Shown here piece by piece: positions 25,262-32,936 of a stretch of 64,000 nucleotides of DNA. Positions within the stretch are counted from its first letter, which is position 1; every line of letters begins with the position of its first letter. The DNA is from Flavobacterium xinjiangense. Its GTDB lineage: Bacteria; Bacteroidota; Bacteroidia; Flavobacteriales; Flavobacteriaceae. The stretch is taken from the NCBI RefSeq assembly GCF_900142885.1, contig NZ_FRCL01000001.1, positions 62,001 through 126,000 of the forward strand. Direction: 5' to 3'. Under the pieces are notes generated by a model. That model was not told the origin of the DNA. It searched no databases and worked only from the letters and a program-made list of their open reading frames with translations. Position numbers and translations under genes: made by a program.

Positions 25262-25305
25262 CAAATTTCCAATTATATTACCGTACTGATTATGACTTCA
25301 ATCAT
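25262..25305 (-). promoter_or_regulatory. Fnr-type box and -7 element for the nos operon
   Basis: ATGAC-TTCA-ATCAT at 25292-25305 differs from a perfect dyad at one base. On the minus strand a -7-like GAAATTTG (25269-25262) ends 36.5 bp from the box centre, as at norC and the 12970 box, placing transcription start near 25256 and a leader of about 20 bases before the cytochrome c start. Confidence 0.6.
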
Positions 25306-25423
25306 ACTTATATACGTTTCTTTTTCTTTTTCTATTGCAAATAACCAAATGACAAATTTTTGTTAACAGTTAAACCTTAGTCAACTATCCGCATCTTATG
25401 ACTATAACTTAAAAATAATAGAA

Positions 25424-25894
25424 ATGAAAAAATTAATTATTGCTGCTTTATTAGTTGTTGGGATGACAAGCTTTGCTCAAAACAAAAAAGAGATGGGAAC
25501 AAGACACGACAGAGCTGAGATGGAAAAATTTACTCCAGAACAACGAAATCAATTAATGTTGAAAAAAATGACATTAGAATTAGATTTGAATGCTTCACAA
25601 CAGAAAGAAATGGCTAAAGTCATTGCTGAAAATAGTGCAAAAAGAGAAGCAAGAATGAAAGAAATGAAAGCCAACAAAGATTCTAATACAAAACCCACTT
25701 CTGATGAAATGTTTGCAAGAAAAAACAGAATGCTGGATGAACAAATTGCTATGAAAGAAAGAATGAGAAAAATTCTTAATCCAGAACAATTTAAAAAATG
25801 GGAAGACATGAAAGGGAAAAGACATCACGGAATGAAAAAAAGAATGATGCACCATAATGACGGAAAACCAGTAAATATGGATGACAAAAAATAA
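25424..25894 (+). CDS. Spy/LTXXQ-like periplasmic protein
   Basis: A 156-residue protein with an N-terminal signal peptide (cleavage after TSFAQ near residue 19). The rest is almost all helical and highly charged, with a methionine/lysine/histidine-rich C-terminus. FTPEQRNQLMLKKMTLELDLNASQQKEM and a second repeat, NPEQFKKWEDMKG, match the LTxxQ pattern of the Spy/CpxP class of periplasmic chaperone or metal-responsive proteins. It is divergent from the nos operon and convergent with hemL. Confidence 0.75.
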   Translation: MKKLIIAALLVVGMTSFAQNKKEMGTRHDRAEMEKFTPEQRNQLMLKKMTLELDLNASQQKEMAKVIAENSAKREARMKEMKANKDSNTKPTSDEMFARKNRMLDEQIAMKERMRKILNPEQFKKWEDMKGKRHHGMKKRMMHHNDGKPVNMDDKK

Positions 25895-25927
25895 TCCATT
25901 TACTTGAAATACTTCATCTTATTTCAT

Positions 25928-25958
25928 AAAAAAAGACCCAAATTCGGGTCTTTTTTTT
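25928..25958. terminator. Bidirectional terminator between the Spy-like gene and hemL
   Basis: An A-run and GACCC (25928-25939) pair with GGGTC and a T-run (25946-25958) around the loop AAATTC. The A- and T-runs on either side suit both converging transcripts. Confidence 0.9.
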
Positions 25959-25961
25959 CGT

Positions 25962-27248
25962 TTAAAATGTTTTAGAAACTTTGTCTACCGCTTGAATGGT
26001 AAAATCTAAGTCTTCATAGGATAATGCATCCGTTATGAACCAAGTTTCGTATGCCGATGGCGCTATATAAATTCCTTCCTGCAATAACCCGTGGAAGAAT
26101 TTTTTGAAGGTTTCATTATCCCCTTTCGCTGCCGATTGAAAATCAACTACAGGAGCAGCATCAAAATGAACCGAAACCATAGAACCTATTCTATTGATCG
26201 TAAAAACAACACTGTTAGCTTTCAATACTTTTTCCATTCCCGCAGCCAAATAAGCGGTCTTTTCTTCCAATCTTTGAAAAATGGCACGGTCCCCATCTAA
26301 TGCTTGTAACATTGCCAATCCTGCAGCCATGGCCAAAGGATTTCCTGACAAAGTTCCTGCTTGGTAAACTGGTCCTAATGGCGCCAGATAATTCATAATT
26401 TCTTCACGGGCAGCAAATGCTCCTACCGGCAAGCCTCCTCCTATTACTTTTCCGAAACAAACAATATCCGCGTTGACATTAAATAATTCCTGAACACCTC
26501 CAGCAGCAAGTCTGAAACCGGTCATTACCTCATCAAAAATCAATAGAATTCCATTATCAGTACAAAGCTGACGCAAGCCTTCCAAGAAACCTTTGTTTGG
26601 CGGAATACAACCCATATTTCCTGCAACAGGCTCTACAATAATTGCGGCAATTTCGTTTTTATTGGCTTCAATCAATGTCGCAACATTATCTAGATCATTG
26701 TATTTTGCCAATAAGGTATCTTTTGCGGTACCAGCGGTAACTCCAGGACTATTTGGTGATCCGAAAGTAATTGCTCCACTTCCCGCCTGAATCAGGAAAG
26801 AATCAGAATGTCCGTGATAGCAACCGGCAAATTTTATTATTTTATCTTTTTTGGTAAATCCACGAGCCAGCCTGACGGCACTCATACAAGCTTCAGTACC
26901 AGAATTTACAAATCGTATCTTATCAATATTTGGAACCATCGAAACGGCTAAAGCAGCAATTTGCGTTTCTAATTCGGTGGGCATCCCAAACGAAGTTCCT
27001 AATTTGGCTTTTTCAATTACGGCTTGCACCACCGGTTCATAAGCATGTCCTAAAATCATTGGCCCCCATGAATTGATATAATCGATTAAACGATTTCCAT
27101 CTTCATCATACAAATAAGCACCTTTAGCACTTTTGACAAAAATCGGGGTTCCACCAACTGCTTTAAAGGCTCTTACGGGTGAATTTACTCCTCCTGGAAT
27201 TACTTTTTCTGCGTCAGCAAAAAGCTGACTACTTCTTGTATATAACAT
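25962..27248 (-). CDS. hemL: Glutamate-1-semialdehyde 2,1-aminomutase
   Basis: PLP enzyme converting glutamate-1-semialdehyde to 5-aminolevulinate, the precursor of heme, which the heme proteins encoded nearby require. The 428 residues show [40 protein letters not shown] start blocks, [35 protein letters not shown], the PLP aspartate in [11 protein letters not shown] and the Schiff-base lysine in [14 protein letters not shown]. Length fits the family. It is separated from the downstream lipoprotein gene by 65 bp. Confidence 0.97.
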   Translation of the reverse strand: MLYTRSSQLFADAEKVIPGGVNSPVRAFKAVGGTPIFVKSAKGAYLYDEDGNRLIDYINSWGPMILGHAYEPVVQAVIEKAKLGTSFGMPTELETQIAALAVSMVPNIDKIRFVNSGTEACMSAVRLARGFTKKDKIIKFAGCYHGHSDSFLIQAGSGAITFGSPNSPGVTAGTAKDTLLAKYNDLDNVATLIEANKNEIAAIIVEPVAGNMGCIPPNKGFLEGLRQLCTDNGILLIFDEVMTGFRLAAGGVQELFNVNADIVCFGKVIGGGLPVGAFAAREEIMNYLAPLGPVYQAGTLSGNPLAMAAGLAMLQALDGDRAIFQRLEEKTAYLAAGMEKVLKANSVVFTINRIGSMVSVHFDAAPVVDFQSAAKGDNETFKKFFHGLLQEGIYIAPSAYETWFITDALSYEDLDFTIQAVDKVSKTF

Positions 27249-27313
27249 TTTAAAATTTGGATTTTATATTTGGATTTTGATACCGATTGAAGTGAAACTA
27301 GAATATTCTTCAA

Positions 27314-28252
27314 CTAAATTTTCAACTGTTGCCCAACCGAAAGGGTATTGGCTACCAGATTATTTTTTTCTTTTAGCTCATTAATTCCTAAATTGAATTT
27401 TTTGGAAATAGAATATAACGTATCTCCCTTTTGAACTTGGTAAAAAGATACTTCACGAGTTGTATTTTTTATCGTCTCCATGGGAATTTTTCCGGTCAAT
27501 TGCTTTTCTAATAGTATATTCTCATTCCCTAAGACCTGATCATCGTATTGATTTAAATTATAACGTTCGATGTAAGAAATCAATTTATTAGGATATTTTG
27601 GGTCTGTAGCATAACCCGCTGTTCTTAATCCTCTTGCCCATCCTTTGTAATCTCCTTTTGACAAAGCAAATAAATTAGAATATCTTCCTCTGGTAGTTAA
27701 AAACAATGCATGATCTTTGAAAGATTCCGAAACATTATCATATTTCCTAAAGCATTCCTGAGCCGAATCATCATCGTGTTTTATCGTTTCTCCGGTCCAG
27801 TCTTCATGGCATTTTATTCCAAAATGATTATTGGCGTTTACCGCTAAATCTCCTCTCCCGGCCCCTGATTCCAGAATACCCTGTGCCAATACAATACTTG
27901 CAGGAATGCCGTAAGTCCTCATGTTATCCATGGCGACATTCTTAAATTGAGCCACATAATTAACTACAACATCACTACTGACAACTGTTTGTGAAGTTGA
28001 AACTATTACTTCCGTTACTTGATTAGGATATTCTTGTTTGCGTGAATTTGTTACAACCGGTTTTTTCACAGGTGGCTTTGCGACTAGCGGTTTAGTAACG
28101 ATTGCATTTGTGATAATTGGCTTTTTAGCAGTACGAACTAATTCCGTTTTTGGCTTTGAAGGAATTTTCTTCGTCGTTATAATAACATGCTTGGTGGCAT
28201 TACAGCCAACCAAAGTCAGTATTACTATAATCAGTATATATTTTTTAAACAT
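27314..28252 (-). CDS. Glucosaminidase (GH73) lipoprotein with LysM domain
   Basis: Cell-wall hydrolase of 312 residues. The lipobox LVGC (C17) is followed by a Lys/Pro/Val-rich linker with repeats of KPLVAKPPVKKP type. A GH73/FlgJ-like glucosaminidase domain (about residues 100-235) has ASIVLAQGILESGAGRGDLA with the catalytic glutamate, NNHFGIKC and FRKYDNVSESFKDHALFL. A C-terminal LysM (about 266-312, YQVQKGDTLYSISKKFNLG) would bind peptidoglycan. Its start overlaps the end of the neighbouring PLP enzyme gene by 8 bp. Confidence 0.92.
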   Translation of the reverse strand: MFKKYILIIVILTLVGCNATKHVIITTKKIPSKPKTELVRTAKKPIITNAIVTKPLVAKPPVKKPVVTNSRKQEYPNQVTEVIVSTSQTVVSSDVVVNYVAQFKNVAMDNMRTYGIPASIVLAQGILESGAGRGDLAVNANNHFGIKCHEDWTGETIKHDDDSAQECFRKYDNVSESFKDHALFLTTRGRYSNLFALSKGDYKGWARGLRTAGYATDPKYPNKLISYIERYNLNQYDDQVLGNENILLEKQLTGKIPMETIKNTTREVSFYQVQKGDTLYSISKKFNLGINELKEKNNLVANTLSVGQQLKI

Positions 28253-29162
28253 TGATATCTATTATTGGTAATTGTTTATTCCTTAATTTCATATTCATTC
28301 CCTGAATTCCTTGTATGCCACCGGTGTGAATAAGTAAAATTTTCGATTTTGGGGGAAAATAGTTCTTGTGTATTAAATCTATAACGCCAAAAACCATCTT
28401 TCCAGTATAAATGGGATCCAAAGGAATGCTATTTTCTGCATAAAACTGGTTAATAAATGCGATTAACTCAATATTAACTTTCCCATATCCACCAAAGTGA
28501 TAATCAGTCACTAAATCCCAATTATTATTTTTTACAATATTACGAATTTCCTCTTTTAAAAAATCCCCTTTTAACGCTGGAAATCCCAAAACTTTTTGAT
28601 GTGGAAAAATACTGTTTATAATTCCGCAAATAGTCCCGCCTGTTCCCACTGAACAGCCTATAAAGTCAAATGCGCAATCTTCCTCAGTCAAAATTTCTTC
28701 GCAGCCTTTGATTGCCAACTCGTTAGTTCCTCCTTCAGGAATATGATAAAAATCGCCGAATTTTTCTTTTAATTTATTTAAAAATGAAATTTCTTGCTTC
28801 AAACGGTAGGTTTCTCTGCTGACAAATTCGAATTGCATTCCGCAGTTTTCGGCAAATTGCAAGGTTGGATTTTCGGAAATTTTACCTCGTAGTTCGTCAC
28901 CTCTAATAACACCAATGGTTTTAAATCCTTTCTCCTTTCCAGCAAAAGCTACTGCCGCAATATGATTAGAATAGGCTCCGCCAAAAGTGAGCAGCGTTTC
29001 TTGCTGTTCCTCTTTTGCCTGAAGCAAATTATACTTTAACTTTCTAAACTTATTTCCAGAAACAAAAGGATGAAGCAAATCTTCCCGTTTGACATGTATG
29101 GTGATTCCGTTTGGAAATTGCATTGTTAACTGTTGATTCAAACCCAAAAATTTTTTGGACAA
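28245..29162 (-). CDS. PLP-dependent ACC deaminase/D-cysteine desulfhydrase family enzyme
   Basis: A 305-residue fold-type II PLP enzyme. Motifs are HVKREDLLHPFVSGNKFRKLKYNL with the Schiff-base lysine, TFGGAYSNHIAAVAFAGKEKG, and the phosphate-binding GCSVGTGGTICGI. Family members act as 1-aminocyclopropane-1-carboxylate deaminase or D-cysteine desulfhydrase, and the sequence alone does not separate them. It overlaps the glucosaminidase gene, and a terminator from the T9SS cargo gene lies just upstream. Confidence 0.88.
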   Translation of the reverse strand: MSKKFLGLNQQLTMQFPNGITIHVKREDLLHPFVSGNKFRKLKYNLLQAKEEQQETLLTFGGAYSNHIAAVAFAGKEKGFKTIGVIRGDELRGKISENPTLQFAENCGMQFEFVSRETYRLKQEISFLNKLKEKFGDFYHIPEGGTNELAIKGCEEILTEEDCAFDFIGCSVGTGGTICGIINSIFPHQKVLGFPALKGDFLKEEIRNIVKNNNWDLVTDYHFGGYGKVNIELIAFINQFYAENSIPLDPIYTGKMVFGVIDLIHKNYFPPKSKILLIHTGGIQGIQGMNMKLRNKQLPIIDINV

Positions 29163-29184
29163 AGGTAAAATTTATAAATAATAA

Positions 29185-29210
29185 AAGTGCAACCTTAACA
29201 GATTGCACTT
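29185..29210 (-). terminator. Terminator preceding the PLP enzyme gene
   Basis: AAGTGCAA (29185-29192) and TTGCACTT (29203-29210) form an 8-bp perfect stem, followed on the minus strand by TTTTATTATTT. It lies just after the stop of the T9SS cargo gene at 29234. Confidence 0.8.
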
Positions 29211-29233
29211 CAGTTTTAAGTTTTAATATAAAT

Positions 29234-31069
29234 TTAGTTTTTGATGATAATCTTTTTTCCTACTTCGATTTTGTCTTTTGTTGCAAGCTTAACGATATAA
29301 ATACCGTCACTTAAGCCCGAAGTAGGGAATTTATACGAGGCATCTGTACCTAAATCTTTTTTGCTGAAAATTATTTTCCCAGCTACATCATACAAACTGC
29401 AAGTAGCAAGATCCATTAATAATGAATTACTGATTGTCAGGCTTTTTTCGGTGTTATTTTGATAAACTACAAAGTTTTGAATTGCTTTTTCTTCTAAACC
29501 TAACGAAGCTTTATTCTTAAAAGTAATTTCATATTGTTTATTATTAACTCCCGAAGGCAAAGTCAACTCGTGAAAACTATTCTTGATATCATAAAATAAA
29601 TCTTTAACCTTGTCATGTATGTAAACGTTTGAAGCACCAGTAAAATTTAAAATTTCTTTAACCGTAATCTTATAATTCGCTTCTCCGGTATTTCTAAAAC
29701 CAATTGGAATACTTTTATCAATATCAAATTTTAAAGCATTAATCACAAATTCTGAATCCTCTAAAACAAAATATACATCCGCTGCCGAATCATCACTTGA
29801 AGACATGGCGTCCATCGCACGATCTACACCATCTGTAGCTTCGGGAATAAATGCCAAAGCTAATTGACGAACTCCTTCATTGTTTAACAAAGTATTAAAA
29901 CGAATTTGAGGTGTAGGAGCAATACTTACTTTTGAATAATCATATCCAGAAACAGATTGAATTGGAGACATATACCCCGAAGTATTCTTCGTTTTATATT
30001 GATTTGAATTTTTTTCAAATTGAGAATAATTAGTCGCACCTTCCTTAACAAAAACTCGGTAACTATTCTTCATTTCTACGGTTCCGATAGCGTTTCCATC
30101 AATTAGAAATCCTTGGCCAATAGGACAAAAACGTCTTTCATAAGTTCCTCCTGTTCCCGTTGCTGTTCCCTCATTTCCTGAACCATCATAAGAATAAAAA
30201 GTCGCAGGAACATAAAGTCCGTTGCTACCTGGAGCACCTGGAGAAAAAGCGCCATAGCCTCCTTTATAATCTGCGATATAATGTGAATTTACCGTTTTAT
30301 CCTGTTCCCAAAAATAAGCTATACCGGTACTATTTGTCGCTCCAACTAAAAAAGCGGATAAGTCAATAGCTGAAGGGTATGGATTCCCCGTTAGGGTAAA
30401 TTGCTCAATGCCAACAGGGATAGATATTGTTCCATCATTTGGTTTTCCTCTAAAATCGTAGCGTTGCGCACTACCAGGATTATTTTGAACTCCATTTACG
30501 GTAATTAAATTAGTTCCAGACGTTCCTTTCATGGTAAATCCTTCTCCGGCATTCAAGTTTGAGGAAGAACCCACTTGAACCCAATCCGCATATCCTCCAG
30601 TGGCTACTAATTTATTAATCCAGTAAGGAGCTATCGCAAATGGACTAGCTGTTCCATTATAATTATTCATGGCTAAAGGAGTAGAAGTCGCACTATTAGT
30701 CAAATCAACAATATCTCTAAGTTGCGTAATCCCAAAAGGGGCATTCCCTGCACTAGCCAGATTTCCACCTACTGGCGAACACCAGTAATTAAATTGAAAA
30801 TTATTAGTACTTCCCTCTTGAAAAACGGACAAATTCCCCAACCCTTTATTGGCTCCGGCCGCAGCGGTACCCTGAAGTAACTGCGCATCTTTTCTTAAAT
30901 AAAAATTACTGGACGCCGCATTTAACTCTACCTCTTGTTTTACAAACACCACTTCGTTGTTTACAAATACATTTGTATTTGGACTTACAAACAGTTGGGC
31001 ATTGGCGTAGCTCTGAAATAAAAACCCAGCAATGAACAGGGATAATCGATTAAGTATTTTTGAGCTCAT
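29234..31069 (-). CDS. T9SS-secreted surface protein with type A sorting signal
   Basis: A 611-residue exported protein. A signal peptide ends near residue 24 (SYANAQ). The middle (about 80-520) carries a module also found in the three giant surface proteins downstream: FNYWCSPVGG, GEGFTMKG, RGKPNDGTISIPV, LTGNPYPSAIDLSAFL, IAYFWEQDKTVNSHYIADYKGGYG, PIGQGFLIDG and SYRVFVKEGA. The last ~70 residues (SLYDVAGKIIFSKKDLG, then SDGIYIVKLATKDKIEVGKKIIIKN in two parts) are a T9SS type A C-terminal signal. It is probably exported by gliding-type secretion. Its ligand or enzyme activity is unknown. Confidence 0.85.
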   Translation of the reverse strand: MSSKILNRLSLFIAGFLFQSYANAQLFVSPNTNVFVNNEVVFVKQEVELNAASSNFYLRKDAQLLQGTAAAGANKGLGNLSVFQEGSTNNFQFNYWCSPVGGNLASAGNAPFGITQLRDIVDLTNSATSTPLAMNNYNGTASPFAIAPYWINKLVATGGYADWVQVGSSSNLNAGEGFTMKGTSGTNLITVNGVQNNPGSAQRYDFRGKPNDGTISIPVGIEQFTLTGNPYPSAIDLSAFLVGATNSTGIAYFWEQDKTVNSHYIADYKGGYGAFSPGAPGSNGLYVPATFYSYDGSGNEGTATGTGGTYERRFCPIGQGFLIDGNAIGTVEMKNSYRVFVKEGATNYSQFEKNSNQYKTKNTSGYMSPIQSVSGYDYSKVSIAPTPQIRFNTLLNNEGVRQLALAFIPEATDGVDRAMDAMSSSDDSAADVYFVLEDSEFVINALKFDIDKSIPIGFRNTGEANYKITVKEILNFTGASNVYIHDKVKDLFYDIKNSFHELTLPSGVNNKQYEITFKNKASLGLEEKAIQNFVVYQNNTEKSLTISNSLLMDLATCSLYDVAGKIIFSKKDLGTDASYKFPTSGLSDGIYIVKLATKDKIEVGKKIIIKN

Positions 31070-31638
31070 AGACAGGTATATTTAAATAATTAAAACTCTC
31101 TCATGCTTAGCTGTAATCTTACCTGTTTGAGAAATAAATCTAAAATATCAAGATTTACTTTTTTATTATTTAAGTTTTCCAATTTATGGTACTTTTTTAG
31201 ATATCTAAAAACGAACGGCTTATCCTCAATTCTTTTTATTTAGCAGTACGTACACAAGGAATGGAAAAATAATTTTAGGTAAAATTTACAAATAGGCTAT
31301 ATTTTATGTTAAAGTTACGACAAAAGTAGTATTACAAGAGGCAATAAACACGTTAAAGGGTTAAAAAAATCGATGAAATACACTTTTTAAAATATATTAT
31401 ATGTTTTTTCTTATAATTAAAATCAACTAAAAAGAGATAAAAAAAAGCTAAAAATTGAGCTTCAGATTTTACATATGAAAAAAGGAAAAAATTTAGGTCA
31501 AGAATTAAGATTACAAACAATTGATGTTCATTATCGTTTGAGATTTACATGATATAATGATGACAATTTTAAGTATAAAGTTGTTTGTAAGTAATGGCTG
31601 AAATTTAATGTCCTATTTTAATAAAAGCACTAAATTAC

Positions 31639-31722
31639 TTTGCCACAGATTTCACAGATTAACACAGATTAATTCGTCATGTAACTTTAAAAATCTTTTT
31701 AATCCTTCTAATCTGTGGCAAG
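31639..31722. repeat. Dispersed inverted repeat, CACAGATT family
   Basis: TTGCCACAGAT (31640-31650) and ATCTGTGGCAAG (31711-31722) form an inverted repeat around tandem CACAGATT units. This type of element is frequent between flavobacterial genes. No coding function is visible. Together with the next two entries it occupies the gene-free stretch 31070-32198, whose remaining sequence (31070-31638) is A/T-rich and shows nothing I can assign beyond the promoter region of the 29234-31069 gene. Confidence 0.6.
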
Positions 31723-31853
31723 AACTCTTTTCAATAATTGCACCAATATATCTTTCTTGCCACTTATTTAGAATTTACTGCAAAAGGATTTAAAAAAAAC
31801 AGGACGGTCAGATTTATGTGACAAGCTAAATCTTATGAATAAAATTTAACTGT

Positions 31854-31952
31854 TTTGTCATTTCGACAACGGAGACCCGAACAAAGCGAACGGACGAAGT
31901 AAATCACATAACGATAGCATTAATGAGATTTGTCCGTTGTCGAAATGACAAA
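31854..31952. repeat. Dispersed inverted repeat, GTCATTTCGAC family
   Basis: A perfect 20-bp inverted repeat, whose left arm starts TTTGTCATTTCGAC at 31854 and whose right arm ends GTCGAAATGACAAA at 31952, encloses about 59 bases. The element resembles the TGTCATTTCGA repeats widespread in flavobacterial intergenic DNA and could form a long hairpin. It has no coding capacity. Confidence 0.7.
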
Positions 31953-32077
31953 CTTAAATACATTGGTATTAGTTACGGACAGTCACAAAGTAGTGTCACA
32001 AAAAATGAATCTAGTCAATATTACGGCTAAAAAACATAACTATTTTAGTAGAATCGCCACTATTCATAAGACTGACT

Positions 32078-32131
32078 TTGCGACTCTGCGTCTTTGCGAG
32101 ATTTCTTTAGCGGTAACCTTTGCGAAAAGTA
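32078..32131. repeat. Dispersed repeat, CTTTGCG family
   Basis: Tandem-like units of CTTTGCGA / TCTTTGCGAG (for example at about 32078, 32090 and 32122) form a short repeat of a type common between flavobacterial genes. No gene is visible. Confidence 0.45.
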
Positions 32132-32198
32132 CAACAGTATTTTCAAAATAAATGGAAAAAAATTCTATCAACATCAATTGCAACCGGCTAAAAAAAAT

Positions 32199-32537
32199 TC
32201 ACTTTTGTAGGACCAAATAATTTAAAAATCGCAAAAAAGAACGGTGTTTTAAATAATCTAAATTCAATTCATTAGCGTAGGCTTCCCGTTCAAAACTGAT
32301 GTTTCTATATGCTAAATCAGCGTTTTTATACTGAAATAATCGAACCAAATACTCTAGCAAATACCAAATAAAAAAAGGAAGCACCAATAATTCCAGCTGC
32401 TGCCGAAGGTGAATTTTTTCATGATTTATAAAGACTAAATTTTTCTTATCGCCTTTATATTTTATAAACACAAAGGGAAACGCCGCTAATCCGCGATAGC
32501 CTTTCGGGATTAAATATTTAGTGATAATTAGAAACAT
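32199..32537 (-). CDS. Small membrane protein with HEKIH motif
   Basis: A 112-residue protein with one or two hydrophobic segments (main one at residues ~50-66). NHEKIHLRQQLELL fits the zinc-protease pattern HExxH, and a downstream FEREAYANE could supply a third ligand, so it may be a minimal membrane metallopeptidase. The family is not one I can name. It stands alone between a repeat-rich region and the first giant surface protein. Confidence 0.6.
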   Translation of the reverse strand: MFLIITKYLIPKGYRGLAAFPFVFIKYKGDKKNLVFINHEKIHLRQQLELLVLPFFIWYLLEYLVRLFQYKNADLAYRNISFEREAYANELNLDYLKHRSFLRFLNYLVLQK

Positions 32538-32936
32538 ACTATTGTTACGATTTACTTAAAAAAAAAAAGAAAAATAGGAAAAAAATTTGAATTTTTATTA
32601 GGTAGCAATTCATTTTTTTGAAGTGCTTACCATTTTACTTTAAGTAAAAATTCACATAATAAAACATCCACTTTTACACCTCGATGCAGATGCTAAACTA
32701 ATTCCTACAATTAGCGTGTAAGTATCTGAAAACTAAACTATATCTAGCGTTTTTTAGAAAGGAAAAATGTTACAAATCAAACAAATTTGCAAAATTTATA
32801 ACGTTTTATAAAATATTTTAAAAAAAAACCGACTAACTCCCTAAAAACCAGATGAAATGCACAAAAATAATCAACAAGACATTAGTACTTTCCTGTTAAA
32901 AAAAACTATTTTTGAATTCCAAATCCTACAAATTAC
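32538..32936 (+). promoter_or_regulatory. Leader and promoter region of the first giant surface protein
   Basis: No coding sequence is visible in this A/T-rich stretch. A consensus -7 element TATTTTTG lies at 32907-32914, about 23 bases before the ATG at 32937; no clear -33 element was seen. Parts of the leader (CGACTAA, TAAAAA, CAGAT, GCACA, ATAAT in order near 32830-32875) align with the region before the second surface protein (about 38295-38340), so the regulatory region seems to have been duplicated with the gene. Confidence 0.5.

Noticed and set aside
31608..32151. Two plus-strand frames in the repeat-rich gap
   Set aside because: They run through dispersed repeats and have no motif, so they are probably chance frames.
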